From positions 1 to 15,113 of the forward strand of contig JAHFDX010000024.1 in NCBI GenBank assembly GCA_023248785.1: DNA of 15,113 nucleotides. Reading direction: 5' to 3'. Position numbers and translations under genes: made by a program. Below, piece by piece: positions 1-7,361 of this stretch. This stretch comes from Myxococcales bacterium (GTDB lineage: Bacteria; Myxococcota_A; Polyangia; Polyangiales; Polyangiaceae). Numbering within the stretch: the first letter of the stretch is position 1; each line of letters opens with the position of its first letter. The notes beneath the pieces were generated by a model, which was not told where the DNA came from, made no database searches, and saw only the letters and a list, made by a program, of their open reading frames with translations.

Positions 1-75
1 GAAACATTTTCCTATCGAGGGAACGAAGGTCACAAGGCCATGGCGTACGAGGTGGTTTTTCGAGGTCATTCGTGA
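1..75 (+). CDS. 3' end of an unidentified upstream gene (partial)
   Basis: The frame starting at base 1 is open and gives 24 residues ending in FRGHS before a TGA at 73-75. The stop overlaps the GTG start of the next gene (GTGA at 72-75), a typical translational-coupling arrangement, so this is most likely the tail of a gene in the same operon as the SDR reductase. The fragment is too short to assign to a family. A lipid or acyl-thioester enzyme would fit the FabG-like partner, but that is only a guess. Confidence 0.5.
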   Translation, partial: ETFSYRGNEGHKAMAYEVVFRGHS

Positions 76-752
76 TTGCGCTTGTGACGGGGGCATCTCG
101 AGGCATTGGTCGCGCGACAGCGATTGCGCTCGCGAAGCGCGGCCTTGATGTGGCGTTGTGGTCGCGCGATGCGAAGCAACTTCAATGGGTTGCTGAGGAG
201 GTAGCGCAAGTCGGCGTGCAGGCCAGCGTTCACGCGTGCGATGTGAGCCTCGGCAATGACGTTGATCGCGCCTACGCCGAGGTCGTTGCAAAACTCGGAA
301 CTCCCACGATTGTGGTCAACAATGCGGGGGTCGTCCTGCGTGCGGCAGCGCATGAGACGGATGAGCTCGATTGGGATCGCGTGATTGCGGTCAATCTTAA
401 GGGAACGTTTCTCGTTTCAAGGATCTGCCTTCCCCACCTTCGCGCGCAAAAGCAAGGACGCATCATCCAGGTGGGCAGCATTTCATCGACCGTGGGAACG
501 GCATGCGGCACTGCGTACAATGCATCGAAGTGGGGGGTGCTCGGCTTCACGAAGTCGCTGGCCGAAGAACTCAGGGGCACCGGTGTTCAAACCATGTGCG
601 TACTTCCCGGTTCAGTGGATACCGACATGCTCAGAGGCAGCGGGTACGAAGCGCAAATGACGGCCGACGATGTGGCGCGAACGATTGTGTACGCGGCACT
701 CGACGCACCCGATGCGATGAACGGGAGTGCGATCGAAATATTTGGCTCTTAG
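72..752 (+). CDS. SDR family NAD(P)-dependent oxidoreductase (FabG-like)
   Basis: A 226-residue classical short-chain dehydrogenase/reductase, a cytoplasmic NAD(P)H-dependent enzyme that interconverts a ketone and an alcohol. The Rossmann glycine motif TGASRGIG is at residues 6-13 and NNAG at 83-86. The catalytic set is Ser136, Tyr149 and Lys153 (YNASK). The length is right for a single-domain FabG-like SDR. The GTG start is preceded by GAGGT about six bases upstream and overlaps the stop of the preceding gene, so the two are probably co-translated. SDR substrates cannot be read from sequence; 3-ketoacyl-ACP reductase is the default comparison only. The gene ends in a 4-bp convergent overlap with the uracil-DNA glycosylase gene. 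Confidence 0.9.
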   Translation: MIALVTGASRGIGRATAIALAKRGLDVALWSRDAKQLQWVAEEVAQVGVQASVHACDVSLGNDVDRAYAEVVAKLGTPTIVVNNAGVVLRAAAHETDELDWDRVIAVNLKGTFLVSRICLPHLRAQKQGRIIQVGSISSTVGTACGTAYNASKWGVLGFTKSLAEELRGTGVQTMCVLPGSVDTDMLRGSGYEAQMTADDVARTIVYAALDAPDAMNGSAIEIFGS

Positions 753-1558
753 CCGCGTTTCGGAATCGCGAGTCCCAGTTCTTTCATCACGGCTTGTAAA
801 TCCTCCCATGCTTGGCGTTTTGCTTCGAGTTGCTGTCCGCTCGGACGCAAGAGGTACGATGGGTGATACGTGGGCATCACAGGAATCGTTCCTCGGTAGA
901 GTTTCCACTGCCCACGCAAGCGCGTGATACCGATCGTGGTGTTGAGAAGCGCTGCGACCGCTGTATTTCCAAGCGCGACGATGACCTTGGGTTTCACGAG
1001 ATCCAGTTGTTCGTGCAGATACGGAAAACAGGTCTGCATTTCATCCGGAGTCGGCCGGCGATTCTCCGGCGGCCGGCACTTGAGAATGTTGCACACATAA
1101 GCATCGCGTTCGGGTGAAAGTCCCATGGCCGCAATCATTTTGTCGAGCAATTGCCCCGCGCGTCCGACGAAAGGAATGCCTTGCGCATCTTCATCTGCCC
1201 CAGGCGCTTCGCCGATGAAGCACAACGACGCATCGGGATTTCCGCGCGAAAAAACTGTGTTCGTGCGCGTGGTTGCAAGGCCGCAACGCGTGCATCCGCG
1301 AACCTCGTCCGCCAATTGAGGCAAGCGCACGTTGCGATCAATTGAAGTTACAATGGATGGTGCCGATGCCTGGGGCATTTCGGCGGGCGGCTGCTGACCG
1401 ATCTCCACGCCCACTTCCGCGCTCATCTCTGCGGGTTGCGACATTTTTGGCTGCGGAGTTTTTCCCCGCGGAATTCCAACCGTGCCCGCGGCTTCGTGCC
1501 ACTCGAGATAGGCTCGCACAGCGGACACTAGCTCTGTGGCTTCATCACGAACATCCAT
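749..1558 (-). CDS. uracil-DNA glycosylase, family 4 (Fe-S type)
   Basis: A 269-residue protein whose second half is a family 4 uracil-DNA glycosylase, which excises uracil from DNA to begin base-excision repair. Four cysteines at 89, 92, 161 and 177 are in the positions that ligate the 4Fe-4S cluster of this family. The GEAPG active-site motif is at 116-120 and the HPSYLL motif at 232-237. The first ~80 residues are a Pro/Gln/Glu/Ala-rich extension without recognisable domain, longer than in many family members. The gene lies 12 bp downstream of the TonB-family gene on the same strand and so may share its transcript, although the functions are unrelated. Its 3' end overlaps the SDR gene by 4 bp (TTAG, each strand using it for a stop). 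Confidence 0.93.
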   Translation of the reverse strand: MDVRDEATELVSAVRAYLEWHEAAGTVGIPRGKTPQPKMSQPAEMSAEVGVEIGQQPPAEMPQASAPSIVTSIDRNVRLPQLADEVRGCTRCGLATTRTNTVFSRGNPDASLCFIGEAPGADEDAQGIPFVGRAGQLLDKMIAAMGLSPERDAYVCNILKCRPPENRRPTPDEMQTCFPYLHEQLDLVKPKVIVALGNTAVAALLNTTIGITRLRGQWKLYRGTIPVMPTYHPSYLLRPSGQQLEAKRQAWEDLQAVMKELGLAIPKRG

Positions 1559-1570
1559 CGGGCGGTTAGC

Positions 1571-2428
1571 TTAGCGCTGAAAGTGCACGCGGAATGGCTT
1601 CGTTGCGCCGGCCGTGTTGTTGCCGTCGTGATCGAGCGCGCTCAGATATCGCTGTCGCATTGCGCAGCGAATGGCTTCCCGCCCGAAGCCATTGCCGGGA
1701 TCGTTCACCAGGCGCACCGTTTGTGCGGTTCCGTCGCCCTTTACGGTTACTTGGACAACGACGAATGCTTCGTCGACACCCGCAGACTCGGCTTCCGCAG
1801 GCCACGGGCAATTCCAATCGCTCGCGCCGAGCAGGCCAGCGCCCCGCGTTCGATCGGGAGTGGATGCCGGCGTTGTGCCGTGCCCATTTTCCAATCCATC
1901 GTTGCGTACGACGGAGTTGGTCACCGCTTTCTGGGATGTCCCGAGACTCGACGTCGTTCCGCCCGCGTACGTTTGTCCCGAACCTTGAACGATCGTGTTC
2001 GATAGATCGATGGGACCCTCGTCGTTTGCGGTGAGTACTTGTGCGGCCTGCGCAGGCGCTGCCGCAGGAAGTTCCTTTGGCGGGGGTGCGTCCTTCGGTA
2101 CTTGGGTTACGACGGGTTGTTTTGGCTGAACTACTTCGGTTTGAGGTTCGGGCTTCGGTGCGGGGGGATCTTCTTTATCGACGAGCACCTCGACTTCGGT
2201 CGTGAGCTGGGCGCGGACGTAGGCTCGAACGCCAGCACCGAACGCTGAAAGACCAAAGAGCGCTACTTGCAACACGGTTACAAAAAAGGCGCCCTGGACG
2301 ATCATTGCCGAAGCGCCCGCACTCACCAGGACCGCCGCATTGCTCGTGTGGTCGAGCGCAAGTGCGCGATCGATCGCCACTGAAGGCTCAGCGGGTTGGT
2401 TCCAGGAGGGGGATGTTGCGGCAGTCAT
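1571..2428 (-). CDS. TonB family energy-transducing protein
   Basis: A 285-residue TonB-like protein that should span from the inner membrane through the periplasm and pass proton-motive force to outer-membrane receptors. A short N-terminal tail precedes one hydrophobic segment at about residues 41-65. A Pro/Lys/Glu/Gln-rich spacer follows at 85-125, then a Gly/Ser/Thr-rich stretch. The C-terminal domain (about 205-285) has the WNCPWP and GFGREAIRCAMRQRY pattern typical of myxobacterial TonB-domain proteins. Cys207 and Cys255 could form a periplasmic disulfide. The ExbD and ExbB genes lie just upstream on the same strand, but a 348-bp gap with a repeat element separates them. A Fur-box-like site 53 bp upstream of the ATG suggests iron-dependent expression. 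No strong ribosome-binding site is seen. Confidence 0.88.
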   Translation of the reverse strand: MTAATSPSWNQPAEPSVAIDRALALDHTSNAAVLVSAGASAMIVQGAFFVTVLQVALFGLSAFGAGVRAYVRAQLTTEVEVLVDKEDPPAPKPEPQTEVVQPKQPVVTQVPKDAPPPKELPAAAPAQAAQVLTANDEGPIDLSNTIVQGSGQTYAGGTTSSLGTSQKAVTNSVVRNDGLENGHGTTPASTPDRTRGAGLLGASDWNCPWPAEAESAGVDEAFVVVQVTVKGDGTAQTVRLVNDPGNGFGREAIRCAMRQRYLSALDHDGNNTAGATKPFRVHFQR

Positions 2429-2481
2429 CTCAATGTTCGACGTTCGGGTGTCACCAAGATTTCGGTCAAAACTTGGGAAAC

Positions 2482-2500
2482 CTTAATGATAATGATTTTC
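2482..2500 (-). promoter_or_regulatory. Fur-box-like operator upstream of the TonB-family gene
   Basis: The + strand reads CTTAATGATAATGATTTTC. It matches the classical 19-bp Fur consensus GATAATGATAATCATTATC at 15 of 19 positions. It lies 53 bp before the ATG of the TonB-family gene, and on the minus strand it contains a TATCAT that could be the -10 element, so bound Fur would block the promoter. The match to consensus is seen directly; regulation is inferred from the iron-uptake role of TonB systems. Confidence 0.7.
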
Positions 2501-2552
2501 ATAGCACAGCCTCAGCGGACGGGAAAGGCGAGCCCCGCTCTTCTGTCATCTC

Positions 2553-2655
2553 ATGTCATCCTGAGCTCGCACCGGCCTTGGGCCGGATGGTTGGCAAAGA
2601 ACATGGCGCTCAGCTCAAATCACCAATGTTTTCATGCCATGTTCTTAGGAGCGAA
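2553..2655 (+). repeat. 103-bp dispersed repeat, copy 1 (left half of palindromic element)
   Basis: This unit matches 8741-8843 at 102 of 103 positions; the only difference is G at 2580 against A at 8768. It starts ATGTCATCCTGAGCTCGC and ends GGAGCGAA. It carries two nested inverted repeats: CCGGCC-TTG-GGCCGG, and AAGAACATGGC paired with GCCATGTTCTT about 30 bases later. No reading frame in it looks like a gene. The ends resemble the TCATCCTGAGC...GCGAAG style of REP-like elements. Confidence 0.92.
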
Positions 2656-2766
2656 CTTTCAGCGAGCCAAGGACGCCCTCAAGACCATGGCATGAAAATA
2701 TTGAGGAATTTGCCATGTTCTTTACCCGCCATCCGGCCAAGAACGGGAGCGAGGTACAGGATGACA
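2555..2766. repeat. 212-bp near-palindromic element between exbD and the TonB gene
   Basis: The ends are exact inverted repeats: TGTCATCCTG at 2555 and CAGGATGACA ending at 2766. The right part (2674-2766), read on the minus strand, is a diverged copy of the left unit. It shares in order GGCCGGATGG, AAAGAACATGGC, TTTTCATGCCATG and a GTCTT/TTCTT segment. Two inverted ~100-bp units would therefore fold into one long hairpin. It starts 11 bp after the exbD stop codon and could act as a transcript-end or mRNA-stability structure. Its origin as a MITE or REP doublet is inference. Confidence 0.8.
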
Positions 2767-2776
2767 ATAGATGGCG

Positions 2777-3208
2777 TTACTTCGGCGGGCTGACCGACAT
2801 CGGGGTTACGCCGAACGCAATCTTCGAAACGCCGGCCTGCTTTAACAGATCAAGCACATGAATCACCCGCCCGTGGTTGACGGCGGCGTCGGCCTTGATG
2901 ACAGCACGCAACTCCACGTTCTTCGTGTGAGCATCTTTTGCGAGGGGCATCAGTGCATCATCGTTCGCAACGGGCTGCGAGTTGACGAGGGTGCGACCGT
3001 CGGCCGTGAGCACCACACTGAAGATGCTCTGCACATCAGTGGTTGATCCAGGTGACGACTTTGGAAGATCAAGCGGCACGGAAGACGACACGATGAGTCG
3101 CGCCGTCACCATGAAGATGATGAGAAGCACGAGGGTAATGTCGACGAGCGGCGTGACGTTGATGCCAACGATCTCGCTGTCCGTCTCTTCATTGTTGCCC
3201 ATCGCCAT
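2777..3208 (-). CDS. exbD: ExbD/TolR family biopolymer transporter
   Basis: A 143-residue protein with the ExbD layout: a short cytoplasmic N-terminus, one transmembrane helix at about 19-40, then a periplasmic domain. The INVTPLVDITLVLLIIFMV segment holds Asp23, the counterpart of the essential proton-pathway aspartate of ExbD. It should work with ExbB as the proton-driven motor for the TonB-family protein. The start is supported by GAGGAA 6 bases upstream; a second in-frame ATG lies two codons in. It follows exbB with a 3-bp gap, so the two are clearly co-transcribed. A TolR role is possible, but no tolB or pal is present here and the TonB gene is adjacent. Confidence 0.92.
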   Translation of the reverse strand: MAMGNNEETDSEIVGINVTPLVDITLVLLIIFMVTARLIVSSSVPLDLPKSSPGSTTDVQSIFSVVLTADGRTLVNSQPVANDDALMPLAKDAHTKNVELRAVIKADAAVNHGRVIHVLDLLKQAGVSKIAFGVTPMSVSPPK

Positions 3209-3211
3209 GGC

Positions 3212-3889
3212 TTATTCCTCGCGCGCGCTACGAGTGACAGCGCTACTGCCCTTCAAATGGGCGAGCAACGTGTACGCGAGCGCGTCGGTGTTGGCGAGCT
3301 TGGCTTTGACGATGCGTTGGAACGCGTTGTACGCAGCCACAGCAGGGATGGCGACGAGGAGTCCGACGGCCGTTGCGACGAGGGCCTCAGCGATGTTCGA
3401 CATGACAGCTTGAGGCGCGACTTGATTTGTCGGTCCTGCGGCACCGGCGCCTGCTTTGCCGAGCTCCTTGAATGCGCCAACGATGCCGATGACTGTCCCG
3501 AGAAGGCCGATGAACGGCGCGTTGTTTCCAAGCGTGCCCAAGAAGGCGAGACGTCGCTCGAGTTTTAGTCGCTGAATAGCGCCCGCGCTTGCCATCGCAC
3601 TCTCCGCAGCGTCAACGCCACGCGCGGCTTCTGTGATGCCAGCTATCACGACAGCAGCCTCGGCACTCTTGGATCCTTCCAAGAGCTTTCGCGCACCGCC
3701 CACATTGCCTTCTGCGAGAAGTTTCGCAAAGTTGCGCATCAACACATCGATGTCTTCCGACAACGACATATAAAGCCACGCGCGCTCGAGCATCACCGCC
3801 AGAGAAATCACACTCAGCACCAGCATGAGCCAGAGGACCCATCCAGCACCGAGGCCGACCATCGCGCTTTCAACTTTTTCAATCATCAA
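3212..3889 (-). CDS. exbB: ExbB / MotA-TolQ-ExbB family proton channel protein
   Basis: A 225-residue integral membrane protein with three predicted helices: about 15-36, 119-141 and 163-186, with a large cytoplasmic loop after the first. The GNNAPFIGLLGTVIGI segment and the later ALVATAVGLLVAIPAVAAYN are the conserved MotA/TolQ/ExbB channel helices. It forms the stator with ExbD. The call uses a TTG at 3889; an ATG one codon in at 3886 is more likely the real start. Either start overlaps the 3' end of truD by about 8-11 bp, indicating translational coupling with the gene upstream. Confidence 0.92.
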   Translation of the reverse strand: MMIEKVESAMVGLGAGWVLWLMLVLSVISLAVMLERAWLYMSLSEDIDVLMRNFAKLLAEGNVGGARKLLEGSKSAEAAVVIAGITEAARGVDAAESAMASAGAIQRLKLERRLAFLGTLGNNAPFIGLLGTVIGIVGAFKELGKAGAGAAGPTNQVAPQAVMSNIAEALVATAVGLLVAIPAVAAYNAFQRIVKAKLANTDALAYTLLAHLKGSSAVTRSAREE

Positions 3890-4979
3890 AGGTCCGTTCT
3901 TCGTCTGATGCAGTTGATTCGAGCACGCCCACCTCGCCTGCCTGGCCCGTCTCGGACAGCGTCATGACCTGTCCGAGAAGTGTGGTGGCGTAGGCTCCCT
4001 TGGGTAGCATAAAGCGCACGTCGATGGTGACCGAAGCGTTGTCTGCGGTGCCGGGGCAGACCTCCGTATGCATGTCTTCCACCCAAATCCGAAGGGGTCT
4101 GCGAGTCCCCTCGCCCAGGGGAGCTGTTTTCAACAAATCGAAATCGCTCCCCAAGACGTCGAGGATCGTTGCGCGTTCGATTTCAAGGGGCCTTCCTTTT
4201 GGTTCCCTCATTTTTACCCCGAACATTGGGCCCGTTGCGGAGAGTTCTCCAGCCAAAGCACGCGCCTGATCCTCCGCCTCATTTTCGCAAAGGAACATTC
4301 CACCGCTCGCGTGGAGTTTGCAAAGGTCGCCTTGCAGCGCGGTCGCCCATGTTCCTTCGGCAACGCGCGCATCGAGTACTCGGTTGAAGACCTCGGACTG
4401 GAGGGAGGAAAACAAGAACTGCCGCTTCTTGCGATCGGAAGGCGCACGCTCCTCGCCCCGAAGCCATGCGAGGGTGCGCTGCACGTTGTCGCCAGCACGG
4501 CCAAATCGCTGAGCATCGTAGTGGTTCGGAAAGCCTGTATTGGACATGTCGCGAAGGGCACCTTCGATGCTGGGCGCCTCGGTTGCATCGATGCCGCGCA
4601 AGCACACGCGGAATGAATTGCCGCGCAAATGGCCTGGCTTGAGCTTGTTTGCGTGGAAGCTGATACGGGTCACTTCCACGCCGTCGATGGTGAGTGCCTC
4701 CGCTTTCTGCCTAAGTTCGTCGCGCGAAAGCGAAGGCGGGCGCAATAATGTAACTGATTGTGTTGCGATTGCGCGCTTGTCTTTTTGTCCCGCGATGCCG
4801 GTCTGCCGTAGGTCGCATCCGAGCTGACTCGCAATCGTCCGGACCACTTCCCAGGTCGTGCGATTTCGTTTTCGAATCGTGAGCCAAAGGTGCTCACCTT
4901 CGCCTGTGGGTTCGTAGGCCGGGATTTCGTCTACGCAAAAATCCTCAGGGGTTTCCTTGAAACGAGCGACGGGCTTCAT
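3879..4979 (-). CDS. truD: tRNA pseudouridine(13) synthase TruD
   Basis: A 366-residue TruD-family pseudouridine synthase, which converts U13 of certain tRNAs to pseudouridine. The GQKDKRAIATQ motif (residues 64-74) holds the catalytic Asp67, and PNHYDAQRFGR at 151-161 is the family's second signature. The central part probably corresponds to the TRUD insertion domain. The gene starts 13 bp downstream of the HAD-IG nucleotidase and overlaps exbB, so it sits in the middle of a minus-strand operon. No clear Shine-Dalgarno sequence is seen before its ATG. Confidence 0.93.
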   Translation of the reverse strand: MKPVARFKETPEDFCVDEIPAYEPTGEGEHLWLTIRKRNRTTWEVVRTIASQLGCDLRQTGIAGQKDKRAIATQSVTLLRPPSLSRDELRQKAEALTIDGVEVTRISFHANKLKPGHLRGNSFRVCLRGIDATEAPSIEGALRDMSNTGFPNHYDAQRFGRAGDNVQRTLAWLRGEERAPSDRKKRQFLFSSLQSEVFNRVLDARVAEGTWATALQGDLCKLHASGGMFLCENEAEDQARALAGELSATGPMFGVKMREPKGRPLEIERATILDVLGSDFDLLKTAPLGEGTRRPLRIWVEDMHTEVCPGTADNASVTIDVRFMLPKGAYATTLLGQVMTLSETGQAGEVGVLESTASDEERTFDD

Positions 4980-4992
4980 AGGATCGCGACTA

Positions 4993-6516
4993 TTAGCCTA
5001 TTTCGTGCGCCATTTCGTCTCGGGGCGATCGAAAGAACTGCTGCGGCGAATACGCAAAGAAGTTTGAGACCCGTGAGGTGTAGAGGCACGCATATTCGTC
5101 CACTTGCGCACCAAAACTCGATTGCTCGTTCGCTTCTTTGAGAAGCGAACCCCAATACGGATGAAAACGAAGATCGATGCGGCGTTCGAGCGTCGACAAT
5201 TCCAGTTCGAGTTGGCGAAGGCGTCCGCGAATGCGTTCAACCGCACGTTTTATGCGCGTTCGTTCGCCTTCAAGCTCGACAATTTTTCCGCCGGCGCCAT
5301 TTTTTCCGGTGCCCGCCTCGATGCGCCTTGAGAGCTCTTTGAATCGGTTCTGATAAAAGCGCAGCTCGTCCTCAAGCTGCTCGCGCACCCCCTCAAGGTG
5401 CTCATTGCGCACGAAGTCCTCGTGGCACGATTCGTATGCAGCAACCTCGGTCTCGAGTTCCTGAATGATCATGGCCGTGCGCCACGCGCTGTCTTTTTTC
5501 GAACGCAAGATGTCGCCGTAAATGTGATCCCCTACATAAAGAATTTGATCACCGGAAACGCCAACACCGCGCTCGAGCTCGATGAGATTGCCGCCTTCGT
5601 AGATGCGCCCGCGTTCGAGCGGAATCGCAGCGGGCTTTAGCGCTTCGCCGTCCCGTTCCATGAGCGGGCGCCGCTCTTGAAAGAACGCTGGCTTACCGGC
5701 AGCGACGACCACCACGTCGAAGAAATTTCGCCACTGCGGGTACTCGCCCATCTGGCCGCCAAGCAGATAAGTCATCATTTTTTCGGTGTACGACCAGCGC
5801 GAATTGGTGAGGACAAACAGGCGCTTCCCCGCACTTCGCAGCTTGTCTAGCGTGGGTGCAAGCTTCGGATCCTTCACGATGTAGCGGGGCAGATCGTTGG
5901 AGACCGCGTTCAAGATCGTGCCATCGCGGTGCGCCTCGTCGATGCACTCGCGGATGTCGGCGAAAACGCGCGTGTAGTCGATGGGCATCCCTCGGGCTTC
6001 GTATGCTTCGACGATGGCGGTGTAGAGGGCTGCCTCGCTCAAGGCATAGAGCGTGTCGATCCAGTGATAGCGCGGCGTTGCGGGGCGAATTTTCTTCGCG
6101 TGGTAGAGTTGTCGAAGCTCGTCGCGCGTGAGCTCTCGAAATCCGTGGTACCCCTTACACACGTGCTTATAGCGGTCCATCTTGAGGATGTGGCCAAACC
6201 GCTTGTCGATGAGCAGGCCGCGCACTGGGAAGGTGATTGAGTACGGAATGCTCGTGAGGAAGCTAGGATATCCGCGGGCCAGGAGTTTGGTCATGGTCGA
6301 GCGAATCGACAGCTCATCCATTTCCTCTTGGTTGTAAATGGCAAGCGTGTAGTCCATGTCGAAGCCGACCCAGGCAATCTGGTGCATTCGCAGGTTTCGG
6401 TTGCAAAACACCCGCTCGTTACGCGCAATGGTCGGAACCTCCGGGGGCGCGTAAAAGTCGTCGAGGGGAAGTGAAAGTTGCGCTTGGGATTCGATCATGA
6501 GGCTAGGAACAGTCAC
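4993..6516 (-). CDS. HAD-IG family 5'-nucleotidase
   Basis: A 507-residue HAD-superfamily phosphohydrolase of the HAD-IG / cytosolic purine 5'-nucleotidase-like family, expected to dephosphorylate nucleoside monophosphates. Motif I is FDMDYT, with nucleophile Asp53 and acid/base Asp55. Motif II is LTNSRWSYT around 236-244. Motif III/IV is Lys275 with LYVGDHIYGD at 327-336. Residues about 372-450 are highly charged and probably form a coiled coil. The C-terminal HPYWGS...YTSRVSNFFAYSP block is also characteristic of the family. The call uses a GTG at 6516; the ATG at 6498 is an alternative and neither has a good ribosome-binding site. It is the first gene of the minus-strand operon leading into truD, exbB and exbD. 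Confidence 0.9.
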   Translation of the reverse strand: MTVPSLMIESQAQLSLPLDDFYAPPEVPTIARNERVFCNRNLRMHQIAWVGFDMDYTLAIYNQEEMDELSIRSTMTKLLARGYPSFLTSIPYSITFPVRGLLIDKRFGHILKMDRYKHVCKGYHGFRELTRDELRQLYHAKKIRPATPRYHWIDTLYALSEAALYTAIVEAYEARGMPIDYTRVFADIRECIDEAHRDGTILNAVSNDLPRYIVKDPKLAPTLDKLRSAGKRLFVLTNSRWSYTEKMMTYLLGGQMGEYPQWRNFFDVVVVAAGKPAFFQERRPLMERDGEALKPAAIPLERGRIYEGGNLIELERGVGVSGDQILYVGDHIYGDILRSKKDSAWRTAMIIQELETEVAAYESCHEDFVRNEHLEGVREQLEDELRFYQNRFKELSRRIEAGTGKNGAGGKIVELEGERTRIKRAVERIRGRLRQLELELSTLERRIDLRFHPYWGSLLKEANEQSSFGAQVDEYACLYTSRVSNFFAYSPQQFFRSPRDEMAHEIG

Positions 6517-6532
6517 CTGCGCCGAAGCGCAG
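6517..6532. other. perfect 6-bp stem-loop abutting the 5'-nucleotidase start
   Basis: CTGCGC-CGAA-GCGCAG is a perfect inverted repeat with a tetraloop, lying immediately upstream of the possible GTG start of the nucleotidase in the divergent promoter region. There is no T tract, so it is not a terminator. If the nucleotidase starts at the ATG at 6498 it would be an mRNA leader hairpin; an operator is another possibility. Confidence 0.4.
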
Positions 6533-6604
6533 CACTGCGTGGCACATAAAAGTGTCCCATGTTTTTGGAGCGCCGCAAACTTCGCACATCTGCCCGGTCA
6601 ATGT

Positions 6605-6610
6605 TACAAT
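6605..6610 (+). promoter_or_regulatory. possible -10 element for the amidotransferase-cca operon
   Basis: TACAAT is one base from the TATAAT consensus and lies 13 bp before the preferred ATG at 6624. A convincing -35 is not seen (TTCGCA about 18 bp upstream is weak). If used, the message would be almost leaderless, which would fit the lack of a Shine-Dalgarno sequence. This is a tentative call. Confidence 0.25.
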
Positions 6611-6623
6611 TGTATGGCAACAC

Positions 6624-7361
6624 ATGCTGTGTATTCTTCGCACAGGGGATGCGATCGAGCCGGTGGCCCAAGCGCGCGGGCAATTCGCCGACTTCATCCG
6701 CAATGTGGCCTCCGGCGAATGGGATGAACGCTGGCTCGAGGTCGATGCGCGTGCGACTCACGCCCTGCCGTCATCGAGTGAACTTTCTGGCGTCATCATC
6801 ACGGGTTCGCCTTCGAGCGTCACTGAGCGTGCGCCGTGGATGCTCCGAACGGAGGAGTGCATTCGGCAGTGGGTATCCGCAGGTGTGCCCATTTTCGGCA
6901 TCTGTTTTGGTCATCAGATTGTGGCGCAAGCCCTGGGTGGGCAGGTCGCACGAAGTCCTCGAGGTCGCGAGATGGGCACCGTGTCCGTCGAGTTTCTCGA
7001 TGATGATCCGATGCTCGAAGGAATCCCCGACACCATTGATGCGCAGGCGACGCATGTAGATTCCGTGGTGCGCCTTCCAAAGGGAGCGCGTGTGCTGGCG
7101 CGTACGGCACTGGAGCCGGTCGCCATGTACGCGTGGGGAGATCACGTCCGGTGCGTTCAATTCCACCCTGAGTTTGACGAAGAGATCATGCTCAGTTACA
7201 TTAATGCGCGAACGCCGATCCTATTGAACGAGGGGTTTGATCCGACCACGCTTGCTCGCACGGTGCGACAAGCGCCTCTTGCAACGAGGCTTCTGGTGAA
7301 TTTTATTCGCGTCGTCGTCATGTCGCGATGTGAACGGCCGCGCTATAAAACCGGGACATGA
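6624..7361 (+). CDS. class I glutamine amidotransferase (GMP synthase GATase-like)
   Basis: A 245-residue stand-alone class I glutamine amidotransferase, which releases ammonia from glutamine or performs a related hydrolysis. The nucleophile elbow GICFGHQ puts the catalytic cysteine at 94. QFHPEF at 179-184 supplies His181 and Glu183, completing the triad. GVIITGSP at 57-63 is the usual loop near the oxyanion hole. I prefer the ATG at 6624, because MLCILRTGD matches the normal start of this fold; the frame stays open to a GTG at 6552 whose extra 24 residues look non-native. It overlaps cca by 4 bp (ATGA), so translation is coupled. The ammonia acceptor or substrate is unknown; no synthetase domain is present. 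Confidence 0.87.
   Translation: MLCILRTGDAIEPVAQARGQFADFIRNVASGEWDERWLEVDARATHALPSSSELSGVIITGSPSSVTERAPWMLRTEECIRQWVSAGVPIFGICFGHQIVAQALGGQVARSPRGREMGTVSVEFLDDDPMLEGIPDTIDAQATHVDSVVRLPKGARVLARTALEPVAMYAWGDHVRCVQFHPEFDEEIMLSYINARTPILLNEGFDPTTLARTVRQAPLATRLLVNFIRVVVMSRCERPRYKTGT

Noticed and set aside
6552..6623. Amidotransferase starting at the upstream GTG
   Set aside because: The added residues match no part of the GATase fold; the ATG at 6624 gives the normal first strand.
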